A DNA stretch of 64,000 bases from an uncultured Actinomycetes bacterium (GCA_946482365.1 CAMLQY010000008.1:1-64000); one strand, 5' to 3'. Numbered from the stretch's first letter, positions 53,533-62,150 are shown. The notes: a model not told the origin generated them from the letters alone. Numbers and translations: made by a program.

Positions 53533-53797
53533 TTGATTCCTCGAACAACCGAGCGTTGGAAGCGCCTCTATCAAGCGACGCGGCGCAGTCGAGCGCGAAT
53601 TTGGACGCCTAAAGGACGATTTCGGCTTCAGGCCTCTGCGAGTTAGAGGGCTCAAGAAGATTCGGCTGCACGCTGATCTGACAATCCTAACGAGGCTTGC
53701 TGCTTACCTCGTCAATGCAGAGATTTTCAATGAGAGTGGGAGCTGTCTCTACCTGGCTGAGCTAAAATTTGATCTGAACTTACAAAGCTACGGGTAG
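53533..53797 (+). pseudogene. Transposase C-terminal fragment (DDE type), frameshifted
   Basis: One frame reads IPRTTERWKRLY (53536-53571) and, after a +1 shift near 53570, the next reads IKRRGAVEREFGRLKDDFGF and continues LRVRGLKKIRLHADLT to a stop at 53795-53797. This is the end of a DDE transposase with the conserved second-half Glu in VEREFGRLK. The N-terminal part and terminal repeats are missing. The 237 bp before it (53296-53532) contain no gene that I can identify. Confidence 0.7.
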
Positions 53798-53862
53798 CTC
53801 AGTCAGGTAGAGCGGGGTCCGTGATACGGCTCGCGTCGGGGGTTCAAATCCCTCCCCGTCTT
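53788..53862 (+). tRNA. Degenerate tRNA-like gene
   Basis: A D-arm (GCTC 53797-53800 / GAGC 53810-53813, loop AGTCAGGTA), TA at positions 8-9, and a T-arm (GGGGG / CCCTC around loop TTCAAAT, 53843-53849) are clear. The acceptor stem pairs ACGGG with CCCGT but the two end pairs fail and no CCA is encoded. The anticodon region does not form a 5-bp stem with a 7-nt loop; GAT or GTG could be read as anticodon. It is followed at once by a perfect terminator, so it was or is transcribed. Probably a decayed or recombined tRNA. Confidence 0.5.
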
Positions 53863-53863
53863 C

Positions 53864-53904
53864 AAGAAGGCCCAGGCTGCTTCAAGCGCCGGGCCTTCTT
53901 TTTT
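53864..53904 (+). terminator. Intrinsic terminator after the tRNA-like gene
   Basis: Perfect 10-bp stem AAGAAGGCCC (53864-53873) / GGGCCTTCTT (53891-53900) with a 17-nt loop, then TTTT (53901-53904). It starts two bases after the tRNA-like 3' end. Confidence 0.85.
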
Positions 53905-53935
53905 GCCAGCGTTTCGCGGAGGCCTACTAGAAGGA

Positions 53936-54328
53936 CTACGTAAAAGAAGCCGCCACGACGGAAACATCGTCGTGGGCGATCGCTCCGCGCTTCTGGGCGC
54001 GGGCCGTCACAAGCGTTGGCTTGCGACTCGCGGGCGCCACGTCGAGCACGAACTCGATTCCCAGGCGCCGAACCGCGTTGATGATTGTGTCGACCTCCGG
54101 GTTGTGCTCTCCGGACTCGAGCTTGACGACGCGCGGTTGTGAAACGCCCAGCTTCGCTGCCAGAGCTCTCTGACTCAATTTGTGCTCCGCGCGGTAGCGC
54201 AGCAGCGTTGCCGCAAACTCTCGGGCGGGAGCGAGCCTCTGCCACTCAGCGCGGAAGCTCGGATCGGCAAGCTGCTCCTCCGCCAAGAGCGCATCGAAGT
54301 TTTTCTCTGGGGTCGCCATCAAGGTCAT
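53936..54328 (-). CDS. higA: HigA-type antitoxin (XRE)
   Basis: 130 aa; an ATG at 54319 is an alternative start. HTH about residues 42-95: LLRYRAEHKLSQRALAAKLGV, SQPRVVKLESGEHNPEVDTIINAV. The N-terminal helix FDALLAEEQLADPSFRAEWQ is typical of antitoxins paired with HigB/RelE proteins. It lies 24 bp downstream of the toxin gene on the same strand. A GATAA-N8-TTATC palindrome (54329-54346) sits just before its start and may be an operator or internal promoter. Confidence 0.85.
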   Translation of the reverse strand: MTLMATPEKNFDALLAEEQLADPSFRAEWQRLAPAREFAATLLRYRAEHKLSQRALAAKLGVSQPRVVKLESGEHNPEVDTIINAVRRLGIEFVLDVAPASRKPTLVTARAQKRGAIAHDDVSVVAASFT

Positions 54329-54352
54329 GATAATAGACTTGTTATCGCGCGG

Positions 54353-54685
54353 TCAAGCGCGACGCTCCAGGCGATCGGTCGCTGCTGCAACCGCTCGATC
54401 GAAGTCCTTCTTCTTCGCTGCTACAGCCAGAACCACGAATCGATCGCCGAACCGCGCATAGATCGGCCTGGCCTCGCAAGCCCCCTGCTTCGGTCGCAGC
54501 TCAAACAGGTTTGCCTCGCCCTTCAACGACTTCATATGCGGCGAGGGCAGGTCCGACCCGAGATCCCTTAGCTTCTGCACGACGTTGAAGATCGCCTTGC
54601 GGTCTCCGCGTGACTTCACGTCCTCGAAGTCGATGACCGCATCGCTGTCGAAGTCAACGACCCAGGCTCTCGGCTGTCTGCCCAT
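54353..54685 (-). CDS. higB: HigB/RelE-type toxin (Gp49-like mRNA interferase)
   Basis: 110 aa. Family motifs: FNVVQKLRDLGSDLPSPHMKSL, then LFELRPKQG and ARPIYARFGDRFVVLAVAAKK, with the conserved Arg/Lys used for ribosome-dependent mRNA cleavage. The toxin-first order is that of HigBA. Residues VIDFEDVKS near the start are typical. It is the right-most gene of the island before the B12-binding subunit. Confidence 0.85.
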   Translation of the reverse strand: MGRQPRAWVVDFDSDAVIDFEDVKSRGDRKAIFNVVQKLRDLGSDLPSPHMKSLKGEANLFELRPKQGACEARPIYARFGDRFVVLAVAAKKKDFDRAVAAATDRLERRA

Positions 54686-54805
54686 TTCGCGACCCTAGCC
54701 ATCGACGCGGACTCAACTTTTTGTCTGCCTACAAGCGTTGACGATGGCTAAACCTCGCGGCCACTGGCCAGATCTACCAGCCTCACCGCTAACCTTCCGC
54801 CCGCA

Positions 54806-55225
54806 ATGAGCACCGCAACCGCCCGCAAGATCCGTGTCGTCGTCGCCAAGCCAGGCCTGGACGGGCACGACCGCGGGGCCAAGATCATCGCCCGTGCGCT
54901 GCGCGACGCGGGGATGGAGGTGATCTACACCGGGCTGCACCAGACGCCGGAGCAGATCGCCGAGACGGTGATCCAGGAGGACGCCGACGCGGTCGGCCTC
55001 TCGATTCTCTCCGGCGCCCACATGACGCTGGTGCCGCGCGTGGTCGAGCTGCTTGCCGAGCAGGGGGTCGACGACGTCCTGGTCACGGTGGGGGGGACGA
55101 TCCCGGCCGAGGACATACCCGAGCTGAAGAAGCTCGGGGTCTCCGCCGTCTTCACTCCGGGCGCGGGAACCGACGAGATCGTAGAGTTCATCCGCGAGGG
55201 CGCCGCCGAGCGCCACGAAGCGTGA
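54806..55225 (+). CDS. Cobalamin-binding small subunit of acyl-CoA mutase
   Basis: 139 aa. B12-binding Rossmann domain with the His-on signature [18 protein letters not shown] (DxHxxG, His about residue 21), SILSGAHM and [15 protein letters not shown]. It carries adenosylcobalamin for the large subunit at 48347-49969. Length matches stand-alone mutase small subunits, which are normally adjacent to the large subunit; here 4.8 kb of island DNA intervenes. Confidence 0.92.
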   Translation: MSTATARKIRVVVAKPGLDGHDRGAKIIARALRDAGMEVIYTGLHQTPEQIAETVIQEDADAVGLSILSGAHMTLVPRVVELLAEQGVDDVLVTVGGTIPAEDIPELKKLGVSAVFTPGAGTDEIVEFIREGAAERHEA

Positions 55226-55270
55226 TTTCGCGCACCTAACGTCACATCGTCCGATGCATAGATAGACTGA

Positions 55271-55286
55271 TTGACTGGTCAGTCAA
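55271..55286 (+). promoter_or_regulatory. TetR-type operator upstream of the ETF operon
   Basis: TTGACTG-GT-CAGTCAA, perfect 7-bp arms with a 2-nt spacer, 43 nt before the etfB start. The shape fits TetR-family operators of acyl-CoA metabolism genes. The cognate regulator is not obvious in this window; the TetR at 60055 has a different site over its own start. Confidence 0.65.
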
Positions 55287-55328
55287 CCAGCAACCCAGCT
55301 TGAGAACTCAGCCAAGGAGGCTTGAAAG

Positions 55329-56120
55329 TTGAAGATCTGCGTCCTGGTCAAGGAGGTTCCGGACGCCGCCGTTCAGAAGCGCATCGACCCCAACACGATG
55401 CGCCTGGACCGCGGCGGCGAGAAGAACCTGAACCCCTTCGACACCCACGCCATCGAGGCCGCCATGCAGATCAAGGAGGGCGGCGCGATCCCGGTCGAGG
55501 AGGTCGTCGCGGTGACGATGGGCCCCGACTCGGCGGTCCGCGCCCTGCATAAGGCGGTAGCGCTCGGAGCCGACCGCTCCGTGCACCTCTCCGACGACGC
55601 GCTCGCCGGCTCCGACGTCTGCGCCACCGGCTACTCGCTGGCCAAGGTGCTGGAGGCCGAGAGCCCCGACCTGGTCCTGCTCGGCCAGCAGTCCGACGAC
55701 GGCGAGTGCTACACGATCGGCGCCGTCGTCGCCGACCACCTGAAGATGCCCTCGCTGACCCAGGTGATCAAGATCGACGTCGCCGACGGCAAGCTGCGCT
55801 GCGAGCGCCAGGCCGAGTACGGCTACGACACGGTCGAGGTCGAGCTGCCCGCGGTGATCAGCGTCGGCGACGCGATCAACGAGCCGCGCTACCCCAGCCT
55901 GAAGGCGATCATGGGGGCGAAGAAAAAGCCCCTCGACGCCAAGGCGACCGGCGACGTCGGCATCGACGGCGGCATGGTCGGCGAGGCCGGCTCGAAGACG
56001 AAGGTCCTGGCGCTCAGCGATCCGCCCGCCAAGGAGGCCGGCGAGATCATCGAGGACGAGGACACCAACGAGACGGTCGAAAAGATCGTCGCCTGGCTCG
56101 ACGAGAGGAAGCTGATCTAG
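55329..56120 (+). CDS. etfB: Electron transfer flavoprotein beta subunit
   Basis: 263 aa from a TTG start at 55329, supported by AAGGAGG eight bases upstream and by the standard N-terminus KICVLVKEVPDA. AMP-binding fold: NPFDTHAIEAAMQIKE, TMGPDSAVRALHKAVALGADR, and the family signature VELPAVISVGDAINEPRYPSL. It accepts electrons from acyl-CoA dehydrogenases. etfA follows directly after its stop. Confidence 0.95.
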   Translation: MKICVLVKEVPDAAVQKRIDPNTMRLDRGGEKNLNPFDTHAIEAAMQIKEGGAIPVEEVVAVTMGPDSAVRALHKAVALGADRSVHLSDDALAGSDVCATGYSLAKVLEAESPDLVLLGQQSDDGECYTIGAVVADHLKMPSLTQVIKIDVADGKLRCERQAEYGYDTVEVELPAVISVGDAINEPRYPSLKAIMGAKKKPLDAKATGDVGIDGGMVGEAGSKTKVLALSDPPAKEAGEIIEDEDTNETVEKIVAWLDERKLI

Positions 56121-57092
56121 ATGGCAGGCATCCTGACCTACGCCCTCCACGACGACGAGGGCAACTTCAACAAGAACTCGCTCGGGGCGATCTCCGAGGC
56201 GGCCAAGCTGGCCGGCCAGATCGGGGGCGACGCCGCCGCGCTGGTCGTCGGCGACATCGGCGACGACGCCTGTGCGCAGCTCGGCAACTGGGGCGCGACC
56301 AAGGTCTACCGGGCCAAGAGCGTGCCCGAGGGCCTGGCCCAGCCGATCGTCGACGCGATGGCCAAGGTGATCGCCGACGAGGGCTTCTCCTACGCCCTCT
56401 TCGGCGGCGGCCTGCTCGGCTTCGAGATCGGCGCCGGCCTCACCGCCCGCCTCAACGCCGGCGTGACGATGGAGGTCACCAAGGTGAAGGTGGACGGCGG
56501 CAAGCTGATCGCCGAGCGCCCGATCCTGCAGGACTCGAAGGTCGCCGACGTCGAGTGCGTCGGTGAGCCGGGGATCATCATCGGCCGCCTCAACGCCTTC
56601 GACGCCAGCGAGAGCGGCGGCACGGCCGAGGTGGTCGACGTCGAGGTCGAGCTCTCGCCCTGGTCGACCAAGGCGACGATGGTCCAGCGCGGCGAGCAGC
56701 GCGGCGCCGACGTCAACATCGAGGACGCCGAGATCCTCGTCGGCGGAGGCCGCGGCCTCGGCGCCGCCGAGGGGTTCAAGCAGTGCGAGGAACTGGCCGA
56801 GGCGATGGGCGGGGCGGTCGCCGCGACCCGCGCCGTGGTCGACGCCGGCTGGTACCCGTACGCAGCCCAGATCGGCCAGACCGGCAAGACGGTCGCCCCG
56901 AAGCTCTACCTGGCCGCCGGCATCTCCGGCGCGATCCAGCACAAGGTCGGGATGCAGAGCTCGGAGAACATCCTCGCGATCAACAAGGACCAGAACGCGC
57001 CGATCTTCGAGTTCTCGGACCTCGGCGTGGTGGGCGACCTGCACAAGATCGTCCCCAAGCTGACCGAGGCGATCAAGGCGAAGAAGGGCTGA
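56121..57092 (+). CDS. etfA: Electron transfer flavoprotein alpha subunit
   Basis: 323 aa. N-terminal domain then the FAD-binding C-terminal domain with VVDAGWYPYAAQIGQTGKTV, APKLYLAAGISGAIQHKVGM and LAINKDQNAPIFEFSDLGVV. Forms the heterodimer with EtfB in the cytosol. The start codon directly follows the etfB stop codon. The ETF-quinone oxidoreductase gene follows after 57 bp. Confidence 0.95.
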   Translation: MAGILTYALHDDEGNFNKNSLGAISEAAKLAGQIGGDAAALVVGDIGDDACAQLGNWGATKVYRAKSVPEGLAQPIVDAMAKVIADEGFSYALFGGGLLGFEIGAGLTARLNAGVTMEVTKVKVDGGKLIAERPILQDSKVADVECVGEPGIIIGRLNAFDASESGGTAEVVDVEVELSPWSTKATMVQRGEQRGADVNIEDAEILVGGGRGLGAAEGFKQCEELAEAMGGAVAATRAVVDAGWYPYAAQIGQTGKTVAPKLYLAAGISGAIQHKVGMQSSENILAINKDQNAPIFEFSDLGVVGDLHKIVPKLTEAIKAKKG

Positions 57093-57149
57093 TGGTGCCG
57101 GGGGCCCCGGCCCCCGGACGCCTTTCACCTCACGACTCAAGGAGAAGCG

Positions 57150-58847
57150 ATGCCGGCCGTAGCACCCAGCGAGTTCCCGCCGCCGTTCGACGCAGCCGAC
57201 GCGATCGGCCCGCCGACCGACCCCGAGGACGAGCGCATAGAGGTCGGCATCGCGATCGTCGGCGGCGGACCCGCCGGGCTCGCCTGCGCCAACAAGCTGA
57301 TGCAGCTGCTCGAGCACGAGCCGGAGCTGACCGAGAAGCTCGGCGAAGTGCCGGTTGCGGTGATCGAGAAGGGCAAGGTGGCGGGTGCCCACCTGCTCTC
57401 CGGGGCGAACATGAAGCCCTCGGCGATGGAAGAGCTCTTCCCCGACCTGCCCAAGGAGGAGTGGCCGGTCTACCAGGAGGTCACCAAGGACGCGGTCTAC
57501 CTTCTGACCTCGAAGGCGGCGCTGCCGTTGAAGCCGATGCCGCCGAACTTCCGCAACCACGGCAACTACGTCACCTCGGTCTCGAAGCTGGGCCGCTTCC
57601 TCGCCGATAAAGCGGAGGAGGCGGGCGTCTACATCCTCTCCGAGACAGCCGCGACCAAGCTCCTGGTCGAGGACCGCGTGGTCAAGGGCGTGCGCTCCGG
57701 CGACCGCGGGCGCGGCAAGGAGGGCGAGGAGCTCGGCAACTTCGAGCCCGGCTCCGACGTCGTCGCCAAGGCGACCGTGCTCGCCGAGGGCACGGTCGGC
57801 CACCTCACCTACGCCGCCTATGACTACTTCGACCTGCACGGCGCCGACCCGATGCGCTGGGAGCTCGGGGTGAAAGAGGTCTGGGAGGTCCCCAAGCCGC
57901 TCGACCGGGTGATCCACACGATGGGCTGGCCGCTGCGCAAGTCGCCGCGGTACAACGAGTTCGGCGGCAGCTTCATCTACCCGATGGGCGAGGACAAGCT
58001 CTGCATCGGCCTGGTCGCCGGCCTCGACTACACCGACGCCACCTTCAGCGTCCACGACGCCCTGCAGCTGCTCAAGACCCACCCCTTCGTCAAGAAGCTG
58101 CTCGAGGGCGGCAAGCGCGTCGCCTGGGGCGCAAAGACGATCCCTTCCGGCGGCTACTTCGCGATGCCCAAGCGCCTCGCCGTGCCCGGCATGGTCGTCG
58201 CCGGAGACGCGGCGAGCATGGTCAACGTGCCGACGCTGAAGGGCGTCCACTACGCGATGCACGCGGGCATGTTCGCGGCGGAAGCGATCGTCGCCGCCCT
58301 GAAGGAGGACTCGGTCAACTTCGAGGCCTACGACGAGAAGGTCCACAACTCGCTGATCGAGAAGGACCTCTTCGAATCGCGCAACATGCGTCAGCCCTTC
58401 TCGAAGGGCTTCTTCGTCGGCGGCGCCATGGCCTCGGCGATGACGATCACCAAAGGCAACTTCCCCGGCGGGCACTGGTCCCAGGAGCACGACTCCGAGG
58501 TCGAGATGGAGCTGGGCAAGGCGGGCGACATGTACGTCAAGCCCGACAACGAGCTCACCTTCGCCAAGCTCGACTCGGTCTTCCTCTCCGGCAACGCGAC
58601 CCGCGACGACGCCCCGAACCACGTTCGCATCCAGACAAAGGTGCCGCGCGAGATCGCCCAGACCTGGGTCTCGATGTGCCCGGCCCAGGTCTACGAGATC
58701 CCCGACGAGCAGCTCGAGAACGGCGCCGCCACGGTCGACGTCCACGTCACCGCCTCCAACTGCGTCCAGTGCGGCGCGATCACCGCCAAGGGCGGGCGCC
58801 TGACGCTGCCCGAGGGCGGCGACGGGCCTCTGTACCAGGAGACCTAG
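57150..58847 (+). CDS. ETF-quinone oxidoreductase with incomplete FeS motif
   Basis: 565 aa. FAD-binding IAIVGGGPAGLACANKLMQL (about residues 34-53), ubiquinone/FAD domain GAHLLSGANMKPSAM, GWPLRKSPRYNEFGGSFIYP, PSGGYFAMPKRLAVPGMVVAGDAA. The C-terminal ferredoxin-like end has MCPAQVYE and NCVQCGAITAKGG, then PEGGDGP. Standard ETF-QO has C plus CxxCxxC; here the last Cys is Ile, so only three of four cluster ligands are present. It passes ETF electrons to the quinone pool at the membrane. Confidence 0.92.
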   Translation: MPAVAPSEFPPPFDAADAIGPPTDPEDERIEVGIAIVGGGPAGLACANKLMQLLEHEPELTEKLGEVPVAVIEKGKVAGAHLLSGANMKPSAMEELFPDLPKEEWPVYQEVTKDAVYLLTSKAALPLKPMPPNFRNHGNYVTSVSKLGRFLADKAEEAGVYILSETAATKLLVEDRVVKGVRSGDRGRGKEGEELGNFEPGSDVVAKATVLAEGTVGHLTYAAYDYFDLHGADPMRWELGVKEVWEVPKPLDRVIHTMGWPLRKSPRYNEFGGSFIYPMGEDKLCIGLVAGLDYTDATFSVHDALQLLKTHPFVKKLLEGGKRVAWGAKTIPSGGYFAMPKRLAVPGMVVAGDAASMVNVPTLKGVHYAMHAGMFAAEAIVAALKEDSVNFEAYDEKVHNSLIEKDLFESRNMRQPFSKGFFVGGAMASAMTITKGNFPGGHWSQEHDSEVEMELGKAGDMYVKPDNELTFAKLDSVFLSGNATRDDAPNHVRIQTKVPREIAQTWVSMCPAQVYEIPDEQLENGAATVDVHVTASNCVQCGAITAKGGRLTLPEGGDGPLYQET

Positions 58848-58868
58848 ACGGCTCCTAGCTGTAGCGGG

Positions 58869-59054
58869 TCAGGCGGCGCGGGGGAGGCGTTCCTCTTTGT
58901 CTGCCTTGCCCAGCCAGGGGGCGATGTCGAGCGCGTCGGCACGGCGTGGCGAAGGAGGAGCGATAGTCCACTCCTCGCAGCCCGCGAAGGCGTCGTCGAG
59001 GCGCTTCGCCATCGTGCTACGGGGCCGTTCCTGGTCGAAGATTTCCTTGGCCAT
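58869..59054 (-). CDS. Small uncharacterised protein, 61 aa
   Basis: From the ATG at 59054 with GGAG eight bases upstream. The sequence MAKEIFDQERPRSTMAKRLD and the following DDAFAGCEEWTIAPP are compact and charged, with one cysteine and no membrane segment. No family is recognised. Its stop lies 21 bp beyond the ETF-QO stop on the opposite strand. Coding potential is moderate. Between its start and the hydrolase gene only ~100 bp remain, without other features. Confidence 0.5.
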   Translation of the reverse strand: MAKEIFDQERPRSTMAKRLDDAFAGCEEWTIAPPSPRRADALDIAPWLGKADKEERLPRAA

Positions 59055-59151
59055 GGGTCTCCGTCCTGTAGGGGATTGCGGCATCTTCTCCCTTCGATCG
59101 GACGAAAACGTGCAAGTAGCGAAAAAGAACGCGCAGGTTGCGCGTTTGACG

Positions 59152-59994
59152 TCAGTTCGAGGTGACGAAGGAGGCGATCTCCTCGGCCAGGCGCTGGGGC
59201 TGGTCGATCGGGACGAAGGTCCTCGCGCCCGGAATCTCGACCAGGCGGGCGTTCGGCGTGTCGGCCACGAGCCTCTTCGCGTACTCGAGCGGGAAGAGGC
59301 GGTCGCCGGGCGCCCAGGTGAGCAGGATCGGCAGCTCCGAGCCCTTCAGCTTCTCGGCTGCCTCCAGCGTGTAGCGCTTGTTCATCCCCACGGTCACCTT
59401 CTTCACGTCCCGTTTGACGTCGGGGTCGTGCAGGCCGGGCTCCATCCAGGAGGCGATCAGCTCGGGCGGCAACGGCTCCCGCGTGAAGGGGCGGAAGGCG
59501 GCGCGGGCGACCGCGCCGATCCGGAACGGCGCCGCCAGCAGGGCCATCCCGCCCGGCAGCCCCGCAAGGGGCGGCATCGTCTTGAAGATTCCCGGGGGGA
59601 AGTTCTCGTGCGTGTCGCAGTTGGTGAGGACGAGGCGGCCGATCCGCTCGGGGTGGCGGGTGACGAGCACCTGCGACATCGCGCCGCCCGAGTCGTTGCC
59701 GACGATCGTCACGTCTTCCAGGTCGAGCGCCTCGAGGAAGGCGGCGATCGTCGCCGCGATCCCGTAGGGGGAGAGGTCGGCGTCCGGCTTCATCGCGATC
59801 CGCTGGGCGCCGATCGGCCAGTCCGGCGCGATGCAGCGGAAGCGGTCGGAGAGCCGGTCGACGACTCCGTCCCAGAGGCGGCCGTCGACCAGGTAGCCAT
59901 GGACGAAGACGATCGGCTTGCCCTCGCCGGCCTCGCGGTAGCGGACTCGTCCGGCGGGCAGGTCGATCTCGCGGCGCTGGTCTGGCTGGCTCAT
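59152..59994 (-). CDS. Alpha/beta hydrolase with Asp nucleophile and no catalytic His
   Basis: 280 aa. Oxyanion motif VFVHGYLVDGRLWDGV and nucleophile elbow VGNDSGGAM; the elbow centre is Asp, as in haloalkane dehalogenases and epoxide hydrolases. The acid is probably Asp in LLTWAPGDRLFPLEY. Where the catalytic His should stand (AGHF) it reads ARTFVPIDQPQRL, so His is replaced by Thr. It may be a binding protein or use other chemistry. Divergent from the TetR gene with a palindrome between, so probably regulated by it. Confidence 0.83.
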   Translation of the reverse strand: MSQPDQRREIDLPAGRVRYREAGEGKPIVFVHGYLVDGRLWDGVVDRLSDRFRCIAPDWPIGAQRIAMKPDADLSPYGIAATIAAFLEALDLEDVTIVGNDSGGAMSQVLVTRHPERIGRLVLTNCDTHENFPPGIFKTMPPLAGLPGGMALLAAPFRIGAVARAAFRPFTREPLPPELIASWMEPGLHDPDVKRDVKKVTVGMNKRYTLEAAEKLKGSELPILLTWAPGDRLFPLEYAKRLVADTPNARLVEIPGARTFVPIDQPQRLAEEIASFVTSN

Positions 59995-60042
59995 TGCGTC
60001 CTCCTCGGGAAGTTGTCTCCGGCCGGCGGGAGGGGTAACTTA

Positions 60043-60057
60043 CATACAGACAGTATG
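60043..60057. promoter_or_regulatory. Palindrome over the TetR start codon
   Basis: CATAC-AGACA-GTATG (60043-60057) ends on the ATG of the TetR gene and lies 49 bp from the divergent hydrolase start. It is a likely TetR operator; its overlap with the start codon also suggests a leaderless message. Confidence 0.55.
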
Positions 60058-60660
60058 AATGTCAAACGGACACAGGCGGAGCGGTCGGAGTCGACGCGAG
60101 CGGCCCTGATCGAGGCGGCGCGGGGCCTCTTCGCGGAGCGCGGCTACGCCGGCGTCGGCACGGAGGAGATCGTGCGGGCGGCCGGGGTCACCCGGGGTGC
60201 GCTCTACCACCACTTCGACGGCAAGCTCGAGCTCTTCGCCGCCGTCTACGAGCGGATCGAGGTGGAGCTCGCCGAGCGGATCGCCGCCGGGGCGCTCGCC
60301 GCCAACGCGGACTCCCCGCTGGAGGCGATGCGGGCCGGCGCCGAGATGTTCCTTGCCGCCTGCACCGAGCCCGAGGCGCAGCGGATCGTCCTCCTCGACG
60401 GTCCCTCGGTGCTGGGCTGGGACCGCTGGCGGGAGATCGCCGCCGCCCACGGCCTCGGCCTGATCGAAGCGAGCCTGCAGGCGGCGATCGACGCGGGCGC
60501 GATCGAGGCCCAGCCCGTGCGGCCGCTCGCCCACGTCCTGATGGGTGCGCTCGACGAGGCCGCGATGTTTGTCGCCAGGGCCGAGGACCCCGAGGCCGCG
60601 CAAGCCGAAGTCAGGGCCGCTCTCGACCTCCTGCTCGACGGACTCAGCAGCCGCTACTAG
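60055..60660 (+). CDS. TetR-family transcriptional regulator
   Basis: 201 aa from the ATG at 60055. N-terminal HTH: TRAALIEAARGLFAERGYAG, then EEIVRAAGVTRGALYHHFDGK with the classic recognition helix. The C-terminal ligand domain is helical and of the TetR_C type common in actinobacteria (MGALDEAAMFVARAEDPEAA). It probably represses itself and the divergent hydrolase. Its stop overlaps the stop of the diguanylate cyclase gene by 4 bp. Confidence 0.92.
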   Translation: MNVKRTQAERSESTRAALIEAARGLFAERGYAGVGTEEIVRAAGVTRGALYHHFDGKLELFAAVYERIEVELAERIAAGALAANADSPLEAMRAGAEMFLAACTEPEAQRIVLLDGPSVLGWDRWREIAAAHGLGLIEASLQAAIDAGAIEAQPVRPLAHVLMGALDEAAMFVARAEDPEAAQAEVRAALDLLLDGLSSRY

Positions 60661-62150
60661 CGCTCGACGGTCTCGATCTCCGACGCCTCCGGCAGCGGCG
60701 GGACCGCCGGGTGCGCGAGGCGGCGCGACTCCTTCTGGGCGTACATGCGCACGTCCGCGAGCTGCATCGCCTCCGAGGGTGTGTCCGCCTCGCCGGGGAT
60801 CGCGGCGATCCCCCAGGATGAGCTGACCTCGACTCCCCGGTCGCTTTCGGTGAGGGCCTGTGCGGCCCGCTTCGTAACCGCCTCGACGGCCTCCTTCGAG
60901 CCGTTCACCACCGCGCAGAACTCGTCGCCGCCGATGCGGTAGGCCGCCCCGTCGTCGCCGATCGCGGCGCGCAGGCGCCGGCCGAGCCTGGCCAGGAGCT
61001 CGTCTCCCGCGGGGTGGCCGAAGGTGTCGTTGTAGCGCTTGAAGCCGTTGAGGTCGAAGAGGATCAGGGCAAGCGGCGCCCCTTCTCCGGCGCCCTCGCA
61101 AGCGCCCTCGAAATCGACCTGCATCGCGCCGCGGTTGGCCAGCCCCGTCAGCGGGTCCGTCCGCACCTGCTCCAGCAGCGCCCGGTTCTCGCGGACGCTC
61201 ATCGCCAGGCGGACGATCACAGCCAGCATCGTCGCCGCCCAGAGCATCGTCGTCAGGCTGCTGGTGGCGCTCATGTGCTGCATCGCGAAGAGGCCGATCA
61301 TCACCGTCGCGAAGAGGGCCGGGACCATCAGCTCGCGCCGGTTGCCTAGGCGCTCCGGCTCGATCCGGTCGACGCTCGGTTGCCAGAGGATCGCGCCGAT
61401 GCACGACGCCGAGATCAGGTAGATCGGGTCGATCCAGTTGCCGGGCGGCACGAACCCCCCGGTGGCCTGCACCGTGTAGGCGATGTCGGCGACGACCATC
61501 GCCGCGAGGCCGGCAAGGAGCAGCGACCAGGTCCGGCCGGGGTGCCAGCCGGTGAGCGCGATCACGCCGACGATCATCGCCAGCATCCCGATGTCGCCGA
61601 GCGGGTAGGCGAGCGAGGTCGCCACTTCCAGCGCGGTCCCTGTCGTCCGCTCGGCGACCCAGTCGAAGACGAAGGCGGCGCCGAGGGCGGCGGTCCCGAG
61701 CGCCGCGATCGCGCCGTCGGTCCAGAGGCGCCAGTCGATCTCATGCACCCGGGCGCGGACGAGCATCACGAGGCCGGCGTAGGTGAGCGGGTAGAAGGCC
61801 AGGTAGCCGGCGTCGGCGAGGGAGGGGTAGGGGGCTTCGGGGTTGTCGAGGATGGCGGCGGTCCAGTAGATCTCACCCGCGCCCCAGGCGAGGACCCCGG
61901 CGCCGATCAGCACCCAGGCCGACCGCTCCGACTCGACTGCGCGGGCCCTGAGCAGGCAGGCGACGCCCGCCGCGAGGACGACCGCGTCGTAGAGCTCGCC
62001 CCCGGTGAGGTCGTCGAGGCCTTCGCCACCGAGGCCGAGCCAGTTGTGCAGGATGACCAGGGCGGTGCCGCCGAAGAGGACTGCCGCGAGCGCGACGCGC
62101 ACGGCTCGCGACGGAGACTGAGGGCCCGCGTCTGGTTCGTGGGTTTCCAC
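60657..62150 (-). CDS. Membrane-bound diguanylate cyclase (GGDEF)
   Basis: 497 aa. About nine to ten membrane helices (residues 15-320, a MASE-like sensor region of unknown ligand), a short linker ([20 protein letters not shown]), then a GGDEF domain: [32 protein letters not shown] and the catalytic [12 protein letters not shown]. There is no RxxD inhibitory site five residues before GGDEF, so product inhibition should be weak. It makes c-di-GMP, the ligand of the riboswitch at 12965-13052. No EAL or HD-GYP phosphodiesterase is in the window. Confidence 0.92.
   Translation of the reverse strand: METHEPDAGPQSPSRAVRVALAAVLFGGTALVILHNWLGLGGEGLDDLTGGELYDAVVLAAGVACLLRARAVESERSAWVLIGAGVLAWGAGEIYWTAAILDNPEAPYPSLADAGYLAFYPLTYAGLVMLVRARVHEIDWRLWTDGAIAALGTAALGAAFVFDWVAERTTGTALEVATSLAYPLGDIGMLAMIVGVIALTGWHPGRTWSLLLAGLAAMVVADIAYTVQATGGFVPPGNWIDPIYLISASCIGAILWQPSVDRIEPERLGNRRELMVPALFATVMIGLFAMQHMSATSSLTTMLWAATMLAVIVRLAMSVRENRALLEQVRTDPLTGLANRGAMQVDFEGACEGAGEGAPLALILFDLNGFKRYNDTFGHPAGDELLARLGRRLRAAIGDDGAAYRIGGDEFCAVVNGSKEAVEAVTKRAAQALTESDRGVEVSSSWGIAAIPGEADTPSEAMQLADVRMYAQKESRRLAHPAVPPLPEASEIETVER

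Noticed and set aside
55308..58745. A minus-strand open frame of 1145 codons opposite etfB, etfA and the ETF-QO gene
   Set aside because: It mirrors three well-supported genes and exists because high-GC coding DNA lacks stops on the opposite strand. Its translation is Arg/Asp/His/Val/Leu-rich without domains.
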